Source: Bradyrhizobium diazoefficiens USDA 110
GTDB lineage: Bacteria; Pseudomonadota; Alphaproteobacteria; Rhizobiales; Xanthobacteraceae
Assembly: GCF_000011365.1 (NCBI RefSeq)
Contig: NC_004463.1
Span: forward strand, 6,620,001 to 6,684,000
Direction of reading: 5' to 3'
Length of the DNA: 64,000 nucleotides
In this document: piece by piece, positions 8,776-17,404 of the stretch
Numbering within the stretch: the first letter of the stretch is position 1
Layout: every line of letters starts with the position of its first letter
Notes under the pieces: generated by a model
What the model saw: only the letters and a program-made list of their open reading frames with translations
Databases searched by the model: none
What the model was told of the DNA's origin: nothing
Program-made: the position numbers and the translations under genes

Positions 8776-9372
8776 GTGACGGGTCAAGCGGCGAATGACG
8801 GGACGGGCGCTCCGCTCGCGCTCGGCATCGCCCTGCTGCTGGGCGTGTTCGCAAGCCTCGTCACCGCGCCGGGCGCCGAAGGCCTGTACGGCGCGTTCCT
8901 GGCCGCCCTGATGCTCGCGATCGCGACGCACGATGCCCGCCACTATCTCATTCCGAACGAGCTGACGGGGACAGCTTTCGCGCTCGCCCTGCTCCGCGCC
9001 GGCGCGTTCGTGCCGGATGTCGGCCTCGAGGCGCTGATCTGGCCGCTGGCCCGTGCGGCGGCCGTGGCGCTGCCGCTGCTGCTGCTGATGGTGCTCTACC
9101 GGCGCTGGCGCGGGCGCGACGGGCTCGGGCTCGGCGACGTCAAGCTTGCCGCGGTCTGCGGCGCCTGGCTCGATCTTGCGACCGTGGCCGCGGTGATCGA
9201 GCTCGCGGCGCTGCTCGCGATCGGCGCATACGCCGCCAATGCTGCGCTCCAAAGAAGGCCGCTGCGCGCGACCGCCTTCCTGCCATTCGGACTGTTCCTG
9301 GCACCGGCGATCTGGATCGGCTGGCTTGGCGAGACCTGGTATGCGAACTGGCTCGGCGGCTGGCCGGGCTAA
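8776..9372 (+). CDS. Prepilin peptidase, short form (GspO/TadV-like)
   Basis: Inner-membrane aspartic peptidase (A24 family) that processes prepilin leaders. The two catalytic aspartates are visible: THDARHYLIPN (Asp53) and GLGLGDVKLAA (Asp121). The rest is membrane helices. At 198 residues it lacks the N-terminal cytoplasmic methylase domain with its cysteine pairs found in full PilD/GspO. It may therefore cleave without N-methylating, or another enzyme may methylate. GTG start four bases after the gspD stop, so the two are coupled. Likely substrates are GspG-K across the locus. Confidence 0.88.
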   Translation: MTGQAANDGTGAPLALGIALLLGVFASLVTAPGAEGLYGAFLAALMLAIATHDARHYLIPNELTGTAFALALLRAGAFVPDVGLEALIWPLARAAAVALPLLLLMVLYRRWRGRDGLGLGDVKLAAVCGAWLDLATVAAVIELAALLAIGAYAANAALQRRPLRATAFLPFGLFLAPAIWIGWLGETWYANWLGGWPG

Positions 9373-9620
9373 GGCGCGACGAACGGGATCATCGTCATTC
9401 CCGTGGGACCGCCTACACAAAAAACGCGAAAACAACCCCATGCACAGTAGGCGGGGACAACCTTATCAATGACTTGCCGACCGGCGCGCAGGTCTGCGGA
9501 CTTTACGAAGCGATTTGACACGTCGGGCAAGACACCGGCACGATGTCATGATGGCGATAGCTGCTCACAGCGCCCCCACCTCCTGCACACCTCACTGTCC
9601 CAGGCGAGCCGGTGCGGCGG

Positions 9621-10193
9621 TCAGTGCTCGCGGCTCGGCGCCCATTCCAGCGCCCGCAGGCGGGCCTGGGCGATCTCTCCGCGCGTCATCTTGGTGGTGA
9701 CGGCGTCGCGGATCCGGACCCGCGCCTCGCGCGCCCGCGGCGGCGCCGCGGCCGTCGACAGGTTGAGCCATTTGGAGGCCTCGACGACGTCCTGCGGCAC
9801 GCCAAAGCCGCGGTCATAGAGCAGGCCCAGCGAATATTGGGCGCGGCTGTCGCCCTGCTCCGCCGCGCGGCGGTACCACATTGCGGCTTCCGTGTAGTTC
9901 TGCGGCAGGCCGCGGCCGGTTTCGAACAGGAGGCCGAGATAGGTCTGCGCCGCCGCGTTGCCGCGCTCGGCGAGCGGAATGAAGATGCGGGAGGCCGCCA
10001 CATAGTCCTGGCGTTGGTAGGCGGAGACGCCCTGGCGGAGGGATTGGGCCTGGACCGGCGCAGCGAGCGCGAGGGTCATGAGCATCACGAAGATGGCGGC
10101 GCCCCCCCATCCCGTCCGTCGCGAAAAACCGCATACCGCTTGCCGCGGCACCTGCCGGCAAAACCCCTGATCGTGGTTGTCGAGGGTCTCCAT
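9621..10193 (-). CDS. Exported Sel1-like repeat (SLR) protein
   Basis: 190 residues. A basic N-region and a hydrophobic stretch ending APVQAQ look like a signal peptide, giving a periplasmic protein. Two Sel1-type helical repeats are plain: AAQTYLGLLFETGRGLPQNY and RAQYSLGLLYDRGFGVPQDV, each followed by an AxxWY or AxxWL helix. Such repeats mediate protein-protein contacts. No enzymatic motif is seen. The long N-region makes the start uncertain; an internal ATG would shorten it. It converges on gspO and has no clear operon partner. Confidence 0.72.
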   Translation of the reverse strand: METLDNHDQGFCRQVPRQAVCGFSRRTGWGGAAIFVMLMTLALAAPVQAQSLRQGVSAYQRQDYVAASRIFIPLAERGNAAAQTYLGLLFETGRGLPQNYTEAAMWYRRAAEQGDSRAQYSLGLLYDRGFGVPQDVVEASKWLNLSTAAAPPRAREARVRIRDAVTTKMTRGEIAQARLRALEWAPSREH

Positions 10194-10266
10194 CCCGCCC
10201 GCTCTCCCTGCTGCGCAGCCAGACTAGTCTGCGGACGTGGCGAAATCCATAGTGGGAGCCGGGCGC

Positions 10267-10298
10267 AAAAAAGCTCCGGGCGCTTGGCGCCCGGAGCT
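10267..10298 (-). terminator. Rho-independent terminator after the beta-helix gene pair
   Basis: Read on the minus strand, the arms AGCTCCGGGCGCC and GGCGCCCGGAGCT pair around a short loop and are followed directly by a run of T (plus-strand AAAAAA at 10267-10272). It lies about 17 bases beyond the stop of the downstream paralogue. No such structure separates the two paralogues, so both genes probably end here. Confidence 0.85.
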
Positions 10299-10314
10299 GA
10301 TCAATTGCATGAGG

Positions 10315-11163
10315 CTAGTGATATCCGCCTGCTGTCGCCGGAGTCGTGTCCGGGGCGTTGCCGTTGATCTGGTTGTCCAGATACGACAGCACGCTGCCGG
10401 TGGTCGCCGATCCCAGATTATTGACGATCATCGACCGGCCGATGCGCGCCGAGGCGGCACCGCCCAGGGCGAAGCCCGTGCTCAGGTTCTCCGAGATGTT
10501 GCTGTTGTTGACCTGCACGTTGGACGTTCCCTGCACGTTCAGGCCGACGAAGTTCTTGTGGATGGCGGTGTTGTTGATGGTCACCCGCGTGCTGCCGCCG
10601 TTCGTGTTGATGTTGATTCCGGTGCCATCGGCCGCAGTGCCATTGTGCGAGATGACGCTGTCGCGGATCAGGAGCATGGAGTTGAAGTTGGACGGAGCGG
10701 TGGTGATTCCGTTGCCGGCTGCCGCATTGAAGTTCCTGATAAAGCAGTGCTCGATCACCACCGAAGCCGCCTGAAAGATGCGAATGCCGTTAAGACCGGT
10801 CCCAGCACCATCGATGTCGAGGCCGCGCAGCACGACGTGATCCGTCGCCGCCGCATTGACATTGATGCCGGTGGTTCCGGACGCCAGCACGCCACCGACC
10901 ACACCCTCGCAATAGATCGATATCGCTTTGGTGATGGTCACGGTGCCGAAGCCCGCCGAGTCGAGGCAGTTGATCTCGCCGCCCGCCGCCGTCTTCGAGA
11001 TCGCGCCGGCAAACGTCTTGCACGGCGCGGTGCGGCTGCACGGGTTGACGTCATCGCCGACGCCGGACACCCAGGTTCTGGTCGCCTGGGCATGAGCCGG
11101 CTGCGACACGGCGAACGGCAAGAGCAGCCCCGCCAAGAGAGTCCATAGAGCAATGCGACGCAT
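10315..11163 (-). CDS. Exported right-handed beta-helix protein, paralogue 1
   Basis: About 282 residues. The signal peptide ends PAHAQ, so the protein is exported. After a TWVSGVGDDVNPCSRTAPCK start with paired cysteines, the sequence repeats short V/I-N-G units (VVLRGLDIDGAGTGLNGI, LLIRDSVISHNGTAADGTG, VTINNTAIHKN), the pattern of a parallel beta-helix like pectate-lyase-fold and NosD proteins. No catalytic residues can be assigned. The ATG at 11163 has GGAGA nine bases upstream; the frame extends to 11283 without a good start. The gene immediately upstream is a close tandem copy. Confidence 0.75.
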   Translation of the reverse strand: MRRIALWTLLAGLLLPFAVSQPAHAQATRTWVSGVGDDVNPCSRTAPCKTFAGAISKTAAGGEINCLDSAGFGTVTITKAISIYCEGVVGGVLASGTTGINVNAAATDHVVLRGLDIDGAGTGLNGIRIFQAASVVIEHCFIRNFNAAAGNGITTAPSNFNSMLLIRDSVISHNGTAADGTGININTNGGSTRVTINNTAIHKNFVGLNVQGTSNVQVNNSNISENLSTGFALGGAASARIGRSMIVNNLGSATTGSVLSYLDNQINGNAPDTTPATAGGYH

Positions 11164-11239
11164 TTTTTTGAATCTCCAAAATTGAACTGACGAATTTGAA
11201 GCTTTTGTCATGTCAGACGATTCTCGGGAAGTGCAGGAG

Positions 11240-12088
11240 CTAGTGATACCCACCGGCCGTTGCCGGCGTCGTGTCCGGGGCATTGCCGTTGATCTGGTTG
11301 TCCAGATACGACAGCACGCTGCCCGTGGTCGCCGATCCGAGATTGTTGACGATCATCGACCGGCCGATCCGCGCCGAAGCGGCGCCACCCAGGGCGAAGC
11401 CCGTGCTCAGGTTCTCCGAGATGTTGCTGTTGTTGACCTGAACATTGGACGTTCCCAGCACGTTCAGACCGACGAAGTTCTTGTGGATGGCCGTATTGGT
11501 GATGGTCGCCCGCGCGCTGCCGCCATTCGTGGTGATCTGGACGCCGGCGCCATCGGCTGCGGTGCCGTTATGCGAGATCACGCTATCGCGGATCATGAGC
11601 ATCGAGTTGAAGTTGGTCGGGGCCGCAGAGACGCCGATTCCACCCGCAGAATTGAAATTCCGGATGAAGCAGTGCTCGATGACCACGGAAGCCGCCTGGA
11701 GGATGGTGACGCCCTTGATGCCGGTACCCGCACCATCGATGTCGAGGCCCCGCAGCACGACGTGATCGGTCGCGGCCGCGTTGACGATGATGCCGTTGAC
11801 GCCGGCCGCCAGCACGCCACCCACGACGCCCTCGCAGTAGATCGTGATCGCCTTGGTGATGGTCACGGTGCCGAAGCCGCCCGAGTCGAGACAGTTGATC
11901 TCGCCGCCCGCGGCCGTCTTCGAGATCGCTCCGGGGAAGGTCTTGCAAGGCGCAGTGCGACTGCACGGGTTGGCATCATCGCCTACGCCGGACACCCAGG
12001 TTCTGGTGGCCTGGGCGTGAGCCGGTTGCGATGCGATCACTGGTAGAAACAATCCTGCAACCAGGGCCAAGAGTGCAATTCGACGCAT
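11240..12088 (-). CDS. Exported right-handed beta-helix protein, paralogue 2
   Basis: 282 residues, the same length as its downstream neighbour. The signal peptide ends PAHAQ and the mature start is almost identical (TWVSGVGDDANPCSRTAPCK). The C-terminal third, from the NNSNISENL stretch to TPATAGGYH, is identical in the two proteins, while the middle beta-helix rungs differ. AGGAGGAAGA just before the ATG is a strong ribosome site. The spacing of about 925 bases between equivalent starts shows a whole-gene tandem duplication. Function unknown; an extracellular binding role is plausible. Confidence 0.75.
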   Translation of the reverse strand: MRRIALLALVAGLFLPVIASQPAHAQATRTWVSGVGDDANPCSRTAPCKTFPGAISKTAAGGEINCLDSGGFGTVTITKAITIYCEGVVGGVLAAGVNGIIVNAAATDHVVLRGLDIDGAGTGIKGVTILQAASVVIEHCFIRNFNSAGGIGVSAAPTNFNSMLMIRDSVISHNGTAADGAGVQITTNGGSARATITNTAIHKNFVGLNVLGTSNVQVNNSNISENLSTGFALGGAASARIGRSMIVNNLGSATTGSVLSYLDNQINGNAPDTTPATAGGYH

Positions 12089-12559
12089 TTCTTCCTCCTG
12101 AGATTAAGCTGAGATTCCAGCTTGTTGCCATGCACAAGTCTTTGCCGCCGTAGTCGCGCGGCCCGACGACATCACTTTCCACATTTCGCTGAAACTTCCC
12201 CCGCCGCCTTCGGCGCTCGCAAATAGGACCTTCGTGCTCAAATTATTGGGTACACAACGCTATCTGGAAAACGGACGCAGGGTTCTTGGCATCACTACCT
12301 CGCGCAACTGCTGCGCGATCATCTGCTGGCTTTCTAGTGGTCGCACTGGATCAGGCAAGGTTCAATTTGACGTACTTTTTTTATGTCCTGAACTGGCCCT
12401 CGACGTCCCCAACATAGTCCTCAGACGTCGTCGGCGACAATAGAGGCTAGTGGGCCGCACAAGCACCTTGCATGTCCGGCAATTGATGAGGTTACACGCA
12501 AGCTGTGACAGAAGTGATCGCGACGCGCTGCGTCGATTCGACGCCAGAGGCCCGCAGTG
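12089..12559. other. Intergenic region, no gene supported
   Basis: About 470 bases between the upstream end of a beta-helix gene and the end of the RTX protease gene. Short open frames exist on both strands (for example 12234-12443), but none has a ribosome site or recognisable sequence. It should hold the promoter of the beta-helix pair near 12100-12250. I see no clear hairpin terminator for the protease gene. Confidence 0.5.
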
Positions 12560-15145
12560 TCAGCTGAGCATGAAACCGACACCGTGCACGCTGTGAAGAA
12601 AGTCAAACAGGCTTTCGGTCACGAGGATGTCGTGGTGCCCCGCCAGTTGAGCCGATGTCGGCTGCTCTGACGTGGTCAGCGCATAGGCTGGCGGGGGCAT
12701 TGGGTCCGGTGGCTCGGACGGGGTGGACAATGAGGCTACGCCCGCGGTGAGACTGAACACGAAGTTATCGCCGGCGGCACCTAGCCCTGCGTTGGCCGAT
12801 GGCGCCGCGCCCACGGCGCCGTCACCATTGAGATCCTGATGGAAGACCGGTTCGAGCGCTTTCAGGCGGGAGTCCGATCCAGGCACTTCGGGCGTAAGCG
12901 TCGACACGAAGTTGCCATTGCTGTCCGTGCTCCAGATTGAGAAATAGCCGGTGGATAAATTCTTCCAGGCGACGTCATAGCCGCCGCCCGAGACCTGCTC
13001 GGCGGCCACCGGCGACCACGCGCCATAGTTGCCTGCAATCACCGCCGCGCCGCCATTTTTCAAGACGGGGCCCGTGCCGGTGGAAATGCTATTCAGGTAG
13101 TAGTTGCTATCGGTTTGAACCAAGCTGGTCGAACCTGCTTGTTCGATCGTGGTGCTGCTCGAAGCGCTCGACGAGCCGATCTTGCCGTCGCCGTTGAGAT
13201 CCTGGTGGAAATCCGTCTCCAGCGAAACCAGAGCGGCATTGCTTCCCGACACTTCCGGCGTCAGCGTGGACGTGAAATTGCCGTTGCTGTCCGTGCTCCA
13301 GACCGAGAAATAGCCGGTCGATGAATTCTTCCAGGCGACGTCATAGCCGCCGCCCGAGACCTGCTCGGCGGCCACCGGCGACCAGGCGCCATAGTTGCCT
13401 GCAATCACCGCGGCTCCGCCGTTCTTCAGGATGGGACCAGTGCCGCCTGCGGTGGGATTGAGATAGTAGTTGCCTGCGCTCACGACCAGGCTGGTCGTCC
13501 CCTGGGCCTCGATGGTGACGGTCGAAGCACCGATACTGCCGTCGCCGTTCAGGTCCTGATGGAACGACGTCTCCAGCGCAATCAGGCGGGAGTCCGATCC
13601 AGGTACTTCCGGCGTCAGCGTCGACACGAAGTTGCCGTTGCTGTCGGTACTCCAGACCGAAAAATAGCCGGTGGATGCATTCTTCCAGGCAACGTCGTAG
13701 CCGCCACCCGACACCTGCTCGGCGGCAACAGGCGACCAGGCGCCGTAGTTACCGGCGATCACAGCCGCGCCGCCATTTTTCAGGGTGGGACCGGCGCCCC
13801 CCGCGGTCGGGTTGAGGTCGTAGTAGCTGCCGTCGAGGACGAGAGCGGTTACGCCGACGGATTCGAGGGTGAGCGGACCCGTAAGCGTCTCGCTCGCGAC
13901 CGTCTGGTCGGCAAACTGGAAATACTCGACTCCCGTGATCGTATCGGTGCCGTCAAACAAGCTGCCACGCAGATCGGTCACAGTGAATGTCTGGGTCGCC
14001 GAATTGTATGAGACCGAATAGCTTGAACGGCTGCCCGAATACACCGCCGTGTCGGTGCCGGCGCCGCCGAGGATGGTGTCGTTGCCGCCACCGCCGGTAA
14101 TCGTGTCGTTGCCGGAGCCGCCGTTCAGCGTGTTCGCGATGGCGTTGCCGACGATGGTGTCGTTGCCGGAGCCACCGATGGCGTTGTCGATGTAGGAGCG
14201 CGCATCGTTGTTGTAGAGATAGGCGTTGTAGACATTGCCCGACGCGTAGTGGCCGTTTCCGAGATAGGCCAGTTGAACCGACGAGAACACGGACGAGGCG
14301 CCTGGATTGAGGTTGATGCTCAGGTTCGTCGTGTAATTCGACAGGTCGTAGGTATCGACGCCGCCACCATCCCAGATCGTCTCGAAGATGCGGTTGGCCG
14401 AGCCGCCGGCGCCGCCATTGTCGGCCGGCTGGCCGACGCCGTTGATGAATTCCTGGCCGGTGGCCGTGCTCCAGGTATAGACGGTGGTCCCGCTCTGGGT
14501 CGTGTAGTTCGCGCCATACATCGTTTGGAGCGCGAGGATATCGTTGGCCATATAGGTCTGCGGATATCCATAGGCTTCGTTGGTGTAGCCGGTCAGGGGC
14601 CCGCCGACATAGCTGCGATAGCTCATGACGGTGTATTCGCTGTCGTCATGCGCACTCGGCACAGCGACGTTGGCGACGCCACCCGTTTCCTGGCTGTGCT
14701 TGAGGCCGAGGGCGTGGCCGAGCTCGTGCAGCGCGGTCGTGAAATAGTAATTGCCGAGCGCGGCGAGCGAGTAATTGTACTGAGTCCCGAACCAGACATC
14801 GCCGCCGGAGGCGTAGTTGCCGGGGTAATAAGCGTAGGAGGTCGGATTGGCCGACGGCGACTGCGCGACCATGATGTCGGCGCCGTTCGTCCCTGCGTAC
14901 TGGATACTGGCGTTGGTGTAGCCGAGGATCAGTCCGATCGCGTAGTTGATCGCCGCCTGCATCTGGGTGGGTGCCGACGCAAAGCCCGACGTGGTCGGCT
15001 CACTGCCGCCGCCGGTGTACGGATTGGCGTAGTCGCTGGGCGAGTCCGGAAAGCTGTAGGTGATCGTGCCGGACCATTTGACGCCCGACAGCATGCCGTC
15101 GATATCTGCGTTGTTGGTCCTACTGACCGTGACGGCGGTGGCCAA
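12560..15145 (-). CDS. Serralysin-like RTX zinc metalloprotease with three C-terminal calcium-loop modules
   Basis: 861 residues with no N-terminal signal peptide, as usual for type I secretion. Metzincin zinc site HELGHALGLKH at residues 140-150 and Met-turn TVMSYRS around 173-179 identify an M10B peptidase. RTX nonapeptides (GGSGNDTIVG, GGGGNDTILG) follow at about 324-365. Then come three near-identical modules of about 110 residues (427-540, 544-657, 665-779). Each contains KNGGAAVIAGNYGAWSP, SGGGYDVAWKN, GYFSVWSTDSNGNF and ends with an EF-hand-like DLNGDG loop. The tail includes GHHDILVTESLFDFL, likely the secretion signal. No RTX exporter genes lie nearby. Confidence 0.88.
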   Translation of the reverse strand: MATAVTVSRTNNADIDGMLSGVKWSGTITYSFPDSPSDYANPYTGGGSEPTTSGFASAPTQMQAAINYAIGLILGYTNASIQYAGTNGADIMVAQSPSANPTSYAYYPGNYASGGDVWFGTQYNYSLAALGNYYFTTALHELGHALGLKHSQETGGVANVAVPSAHDDSEYTVMSYRSYVGGPLTGYTNEAYGYPQTYMANDILALQTMYGANYTTQSGTTVYTWSTATGQEFINGVGQPADNGGAGGSANRIFETIWDGGGVDTYDLSNYTTNLSINLNPGASSVFSSVQLAYLGNGHYASGNVYNAYLYNNDARSYIDNAIGGSGNDTIVGNAIANTLNGGSGNDTITGGGGNDTILGGAGTDTAVYSGSRSSYSVSYNSATQTFTVTDLRGSLFDGTDTITGVEYFQFADQTVASETLTGPLTLESVGVTALVLDGSYYDLNPTAGGAGPTLKNGGAAVIAGNYGAWSPVAAEQVSGGGYDVAWKNASTGYFSVWSTDSNGNFVSTLTPEVPGSDSRLIALETSFHQDLNGDGSIGASTVTIEAQGTTSLVVSAGNYYLNPTAGGTGPILKNGGAAVIAGNYGAWSPVAAEQVSGGGYDVAWKNSSTGYFSVWSTDSNGNFTSTLTPEVSGSNAALVSLETDFHQDLNGDGKIGSSSASSSTTIEQAGSTSLVQTDSNYYLNSISTGTGPVLKNGGAAVIAGNYGAWSPVAAEQVSGGGYDVAWKNLSTGYFSIWSTDSNGNFVSTLTPEVPGSDSRLKALEPVFHQDLNGDGAVGAAPSANAGLGAAGDNFVFSLTAGVASLSTPSEPPDPMPPPAYALTTSEQPTSAQLAGHHDILVTESLFDFLHSVHGVGFMLS
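12809..13867 (-). repeat. Three tandem coding repeats in the RTX protease gene
   Basis: Three copies of about 340 bases (roughly 13526-13867, 13175-13516 and 12809-13153) encode the modules described for the protease. Long stretches are identical at DNA level, for example around the AGNYGAWSPVAAEQVSGGG codons. This suggests recent duplication or gene conversion. The linkers between copies differ (AQGTT, Ser-rich SSSASSS). Confidence 0.85.
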
Positions 15146-15210
15146 GGGAATCTCCGAAGCAGCTAGCCCCGCGCGATTCGGGGCGCGGACAGATGATTCT
15201 AGCTTGAGAG

Positions 15211-15227
15211 TTAAACGTTTGGTTTAA
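15211..15227. promoter_or_regulatory. Inverted repeat upstream of the RTX protease gene
   Basis: TTAAAC (15211-15216) and GTTTAA (15222-15227) flank GTTTG in an AT-rich patch 66 bases upstream of the protease start. It could be an operator for this gene. No regulator can be named. Confidence 0.35.
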
Positions 15228-15347
15228 ATTGGGCGACCAAGCCCGGGACCTCGTCCATAAGGCCGTGTTAGCCATCATACCCCGTAATCATACGGGCTGG
15301 GACAAGAACTGAGGTTCCGGCTGCACGCGTGATCTGCAAGGGAAATC

Positions 15348-15650
15348 ATGAAACTACGTGCCCTCTCGGCCGGTCTGTTCGGCGCCCTGGTGGCGCTCGC
15401 CGGGCCGGATCATCGCCCCTTCGGAGGACTGCCTGTCATGGCCGGGAAAGCCAACGCGGACGACAACGGCAAGGCGATACGCGCACCCACGGTTCCGCCC
15501 GCCCGCGACCCCTCGGTGGCGGTCGCCGAGGAATACGAAGCCGCCCGTCGGACGGGAACGCGGGAGGCGTTCGAGCTGTTCATCGCACGCCACGGCGACG
15601 ACCCGCTGGCCGCGCAGGCGCGCGCCGAGCTGAAGCGCCTGCCGCGCTGA
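15348..15650 (+). CDS. Small exported protein of unknown function
   Basis: 100 residues. MKLRALSAGLFGALVALAG resembles a signal peptide. The mature part is a Pro/Ala linker followed by an amphipathic helical segment (REAFELFIARHGDDPLAAQARAELKRL). That segment resembles the end of a TPR-like or Sel1-like helix pair and often appears at the C-terminus of larger Rhizobiales proteins. AAGGGA precedes the ATG. It stands alone between the divergent protease gene and the CoA transferase gene. I do not recognise a specific family. Confidence 0.6.
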   Translation: MKLRALSAGLFGALVALAGPDHRPFGGLPVMAGKANADDNGKAIRAPTVPPARDPSVAVAEEYEAARRTGTREAFELFIARHGDDPLAAQARAELKRLPR

Positions 15651-15810
15651 TCCCTTTCACGCAGCGCAGCAAGCTGCGTCAGGGCAGATCACGTCAGGCA
15701 GGCCCCGTCAGGCACTGCATTTCGACAGGCGGCATCCGCGTCGGCCCAGACTTGTCGCATGAGCTTTGGGCACTATGGTAGGCCCGCAATCTGTCCCGGA
15801 GCCCTTCAAG

Positions 15811-17004
15811 ATGCCCTTTCCGCATGCCTCGGAAGCCCTGTCGCGCTTCACCGTGCTCGATCTGACCCGTGTCCGGTCCGGCCCCACCTGCGTGCGGCAG
15901 CTCGCGGACTGGGGCGCCAACGTGATCAAGATCGACGCGCTGACCGAGGATGCCGGCGGCGAGCAGCCGGGCGGACCTCGGCGGGGCTCCGACTTCCAGA
16001 ATTTGCACCGCAACAAGCGGGCGATGACGCTGAACCTGAAGGACGAGCGCGGGCTCGCCGTGTTCAAGCGGCTCGCCGCCAAGGCCGATGTCGTGGTCGA
16101 GAATTTCCGTCCCGACGTGAAGAAGAAGCTCGGCATCGACTATGACAGCCTCGCCGCGATCAACCCGCGCATCGTCTATGGCAGCATTTCCGGCTTCGGC
16201 CAGGACGGCCCCTATCACAAGCGGCCAGGCTTCGACCAGATCGCGCAGGGCATGGGCGGGCTGATGTCGATCACCGGCGCGCCGGGTGAAGGCCCGATGC
16301 GGGTCGGCATTCCCGTCGCCGACCTCACCGCCGGCCTGTTCTGCGCCATGGGCATCCTGACCGCGCTGCTCGAGCGCGAGGTCTCGGGCAAGGGCCAATG
16401 GGTGCAGACCTCGCTGCTCCAGGCCCAGATCTTCATGCTCGACTTCCAGGCCGCGCGCTGGCTGATGGAGAAGGAGGTCGCCAAGCAGGCCGGCAACAAC
16501 CACCCGACCAGCATCCCGACCGGCGTGTTCAAGACCTCGGACGGCTACATCAACATCGCCACCACCGGCGGACGGATCTGGGAGCGCTGCGCGCAGGCGA
16601 TCGGCGCGCCGGAGCTCTACAGCCATCCGGACTATGCGACCGCGCCGGCGCGCTCGAAGAACCGCGACGCGCTCAACGCCGAGATCGAGAAGCGCACGGT
16701 GACGAAGTCGACCGAGACCTGGGTCCGGGAGTTCAACGACGCCGGCGTGCCCTGCGGGCCGATCTACGCCATCGACCAGATGTTCGAGGATGCGCAGGTC
16801 AGGCATCTCGGCATCGCGCAGGACGTGCCGAACGACGAGGACCGCCACATCCGCCTGGTCGGCCAGCCCGTGACACTGTCGCGCACGCCGAGCACGATGG
16901 TGGCGCGGCCGCCGGAATTCGGCGAGCAGACCGACGAGGTGCTGAAGGAGTTCGGCTTCGGCGCGGACGAGATCGGGAAGCTCCGGGACGCCAAGGTGGT
17001 GTGA
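15811..17004 (+). CDS. CaiB/BaiF-type (family III) CoA transferase
   Basis: About 397 residues, ordinary length for a family III CoA transferase, which moves CoA between carboxylic acids through an aspartyl-CoA thioester. The CoA-binding N-terminal stretch FTVLDLTRVRSGPTCVRQLADWGANVIKI is clear. The catalytic Asp lies in GYDxIAQG-like PGFDQIAQGMGGLMSITG. GISGFGQDGPY-like SISGFGQDGPY and the C-terminal NDAGVPCGPIYAIDQMFED also match. ATG 15811 with GGAG upstream is preferred over TTG/ATG codons at 15766-15775. The substrate cannot be read from sequence. It is monocistronic by context. Confidence 0.9.
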   Translation: MPFPHASEALSRFTVLDLTRVRSGPTCVRQLADWGANVIKIDALTEDAGGEQPGGPRRGSDFQNLHRNKRAMTLNLKDERGLAVFKRLAAKADVVVENFRPDVKKKLGIDYDSLAAINPRIVYGSISGFGQDGPYHKRPGFDQIAQGMGGLMSITGAPGEGPMRVGIPVADLTAGLFCAMGILTALLEREVSGKGQWVQTSLLQAQIFMLDFQAARWLMEKEVAKQAGNNHPTSIPTGVFKTSDGYINIATTGGRIWERCAQAIGAPELYSHPDYATAPARSKNRDALNAEIEKRTVTKSTETWVREFNDAGVPCGPIYAIDQMFEDAQVRHLGIAQDVPNDEDRHIRLVGQPVTLSRTPSTMVARPPEFGEQTDEVLKEFGFGADEIGKLRDAKVV

Positions 17005-17026
17005 AAGAGCGGCTTGCGCAGGTCGT

Positions 17027-17308
17027 CTACATCTTGCGCAAACCGTCGAAGCGCGTGTCGACATAGTGGCCGGCGGCATCGACAACCCGACAAAGCTCTC
17101 CGCCGTCATGGTAGAGCAGAACGACCCTGGCTCCCGCCTCGAATTGCCCGGTCGGTGGTCCGCTCGGCGTTCCACGCGAGGCATAGAACGGCTGCGATCT
17201 CGCCACCTCGTGGGTGAACTGGTTGGGCGGCGGCGAGATCAGGCAGTCCGACGGGATCAATGACGAATCTGGAAGCACAATCGCCTCCGGCCGCTTCATG
17301 CCCTCCAT
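17027..17308 (-). CDS. Small domain in frame downstream of the leishmanolysin-like protease stop codon
   Basis: 93 residues from an ATG with AGGGA nine bases upstream. The C-terminal half (TGQFEAGARVVLLYHDGGELCRVVDAAGHYVDT) looks like a small beta-barrel domain with one Cys; no family is recognised. This frame is the same as that of the protease gene at 17405-18256. Between the protease TAG and this ATG there are 32 sense codons and no other stop. It is therefore either a separate gene or the C-terminal part of an interrupted or readthrough protein. Confidence 0.55.
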   Translation of the reverse strand: MEGMKRPEAIVLPDSSLIPSDCLISPPPNQFTHEVARSQPFYASRGTPSGPPTGQFEAGARVVLLYHDGGELCRVVDAAGHYVDTRFDGLRKM

Positions 17309-17354
17309 GATCCGGTATCCCTGAATTTTGCGACGGGCCCCGCTCGGCAGAGCC

Positions 17355-17399
17355 TTGTTCGGCGGTGTCTTGTTCGGCGGTGTCTTGTTCGGCGGTGTC
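17355..17399 (-). repeat. Three perfect 15-bp tandem repeats
   Basis: TTGTTCGGCGGTGTC occurs three times without change (17355-17369, 17370-17384, 17385-17399). On the minus strand, in the frame shared by the protease and the small downstream domain, it encodes a TPPNK repeat. The repeats begin two codons after the protease amber stop. Such in-frame Pro/Lys repeats are typical of flexible interdomain linkers. Confidence 0.85.
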
Positions 17400-17404
17400 T
17401 TGGC

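Noticed and set aside
12809..13867. Long direct repeats as an insertion or assembly artefact
   Set aside because: Copies differ in linkers and at scattered positions, and each encodes an intact module in frame.
17355..17399. Tandem repeats as a CRISPR array
   Set aside because: 15-base units repeated head to tail with no spacers, in a coding frame.
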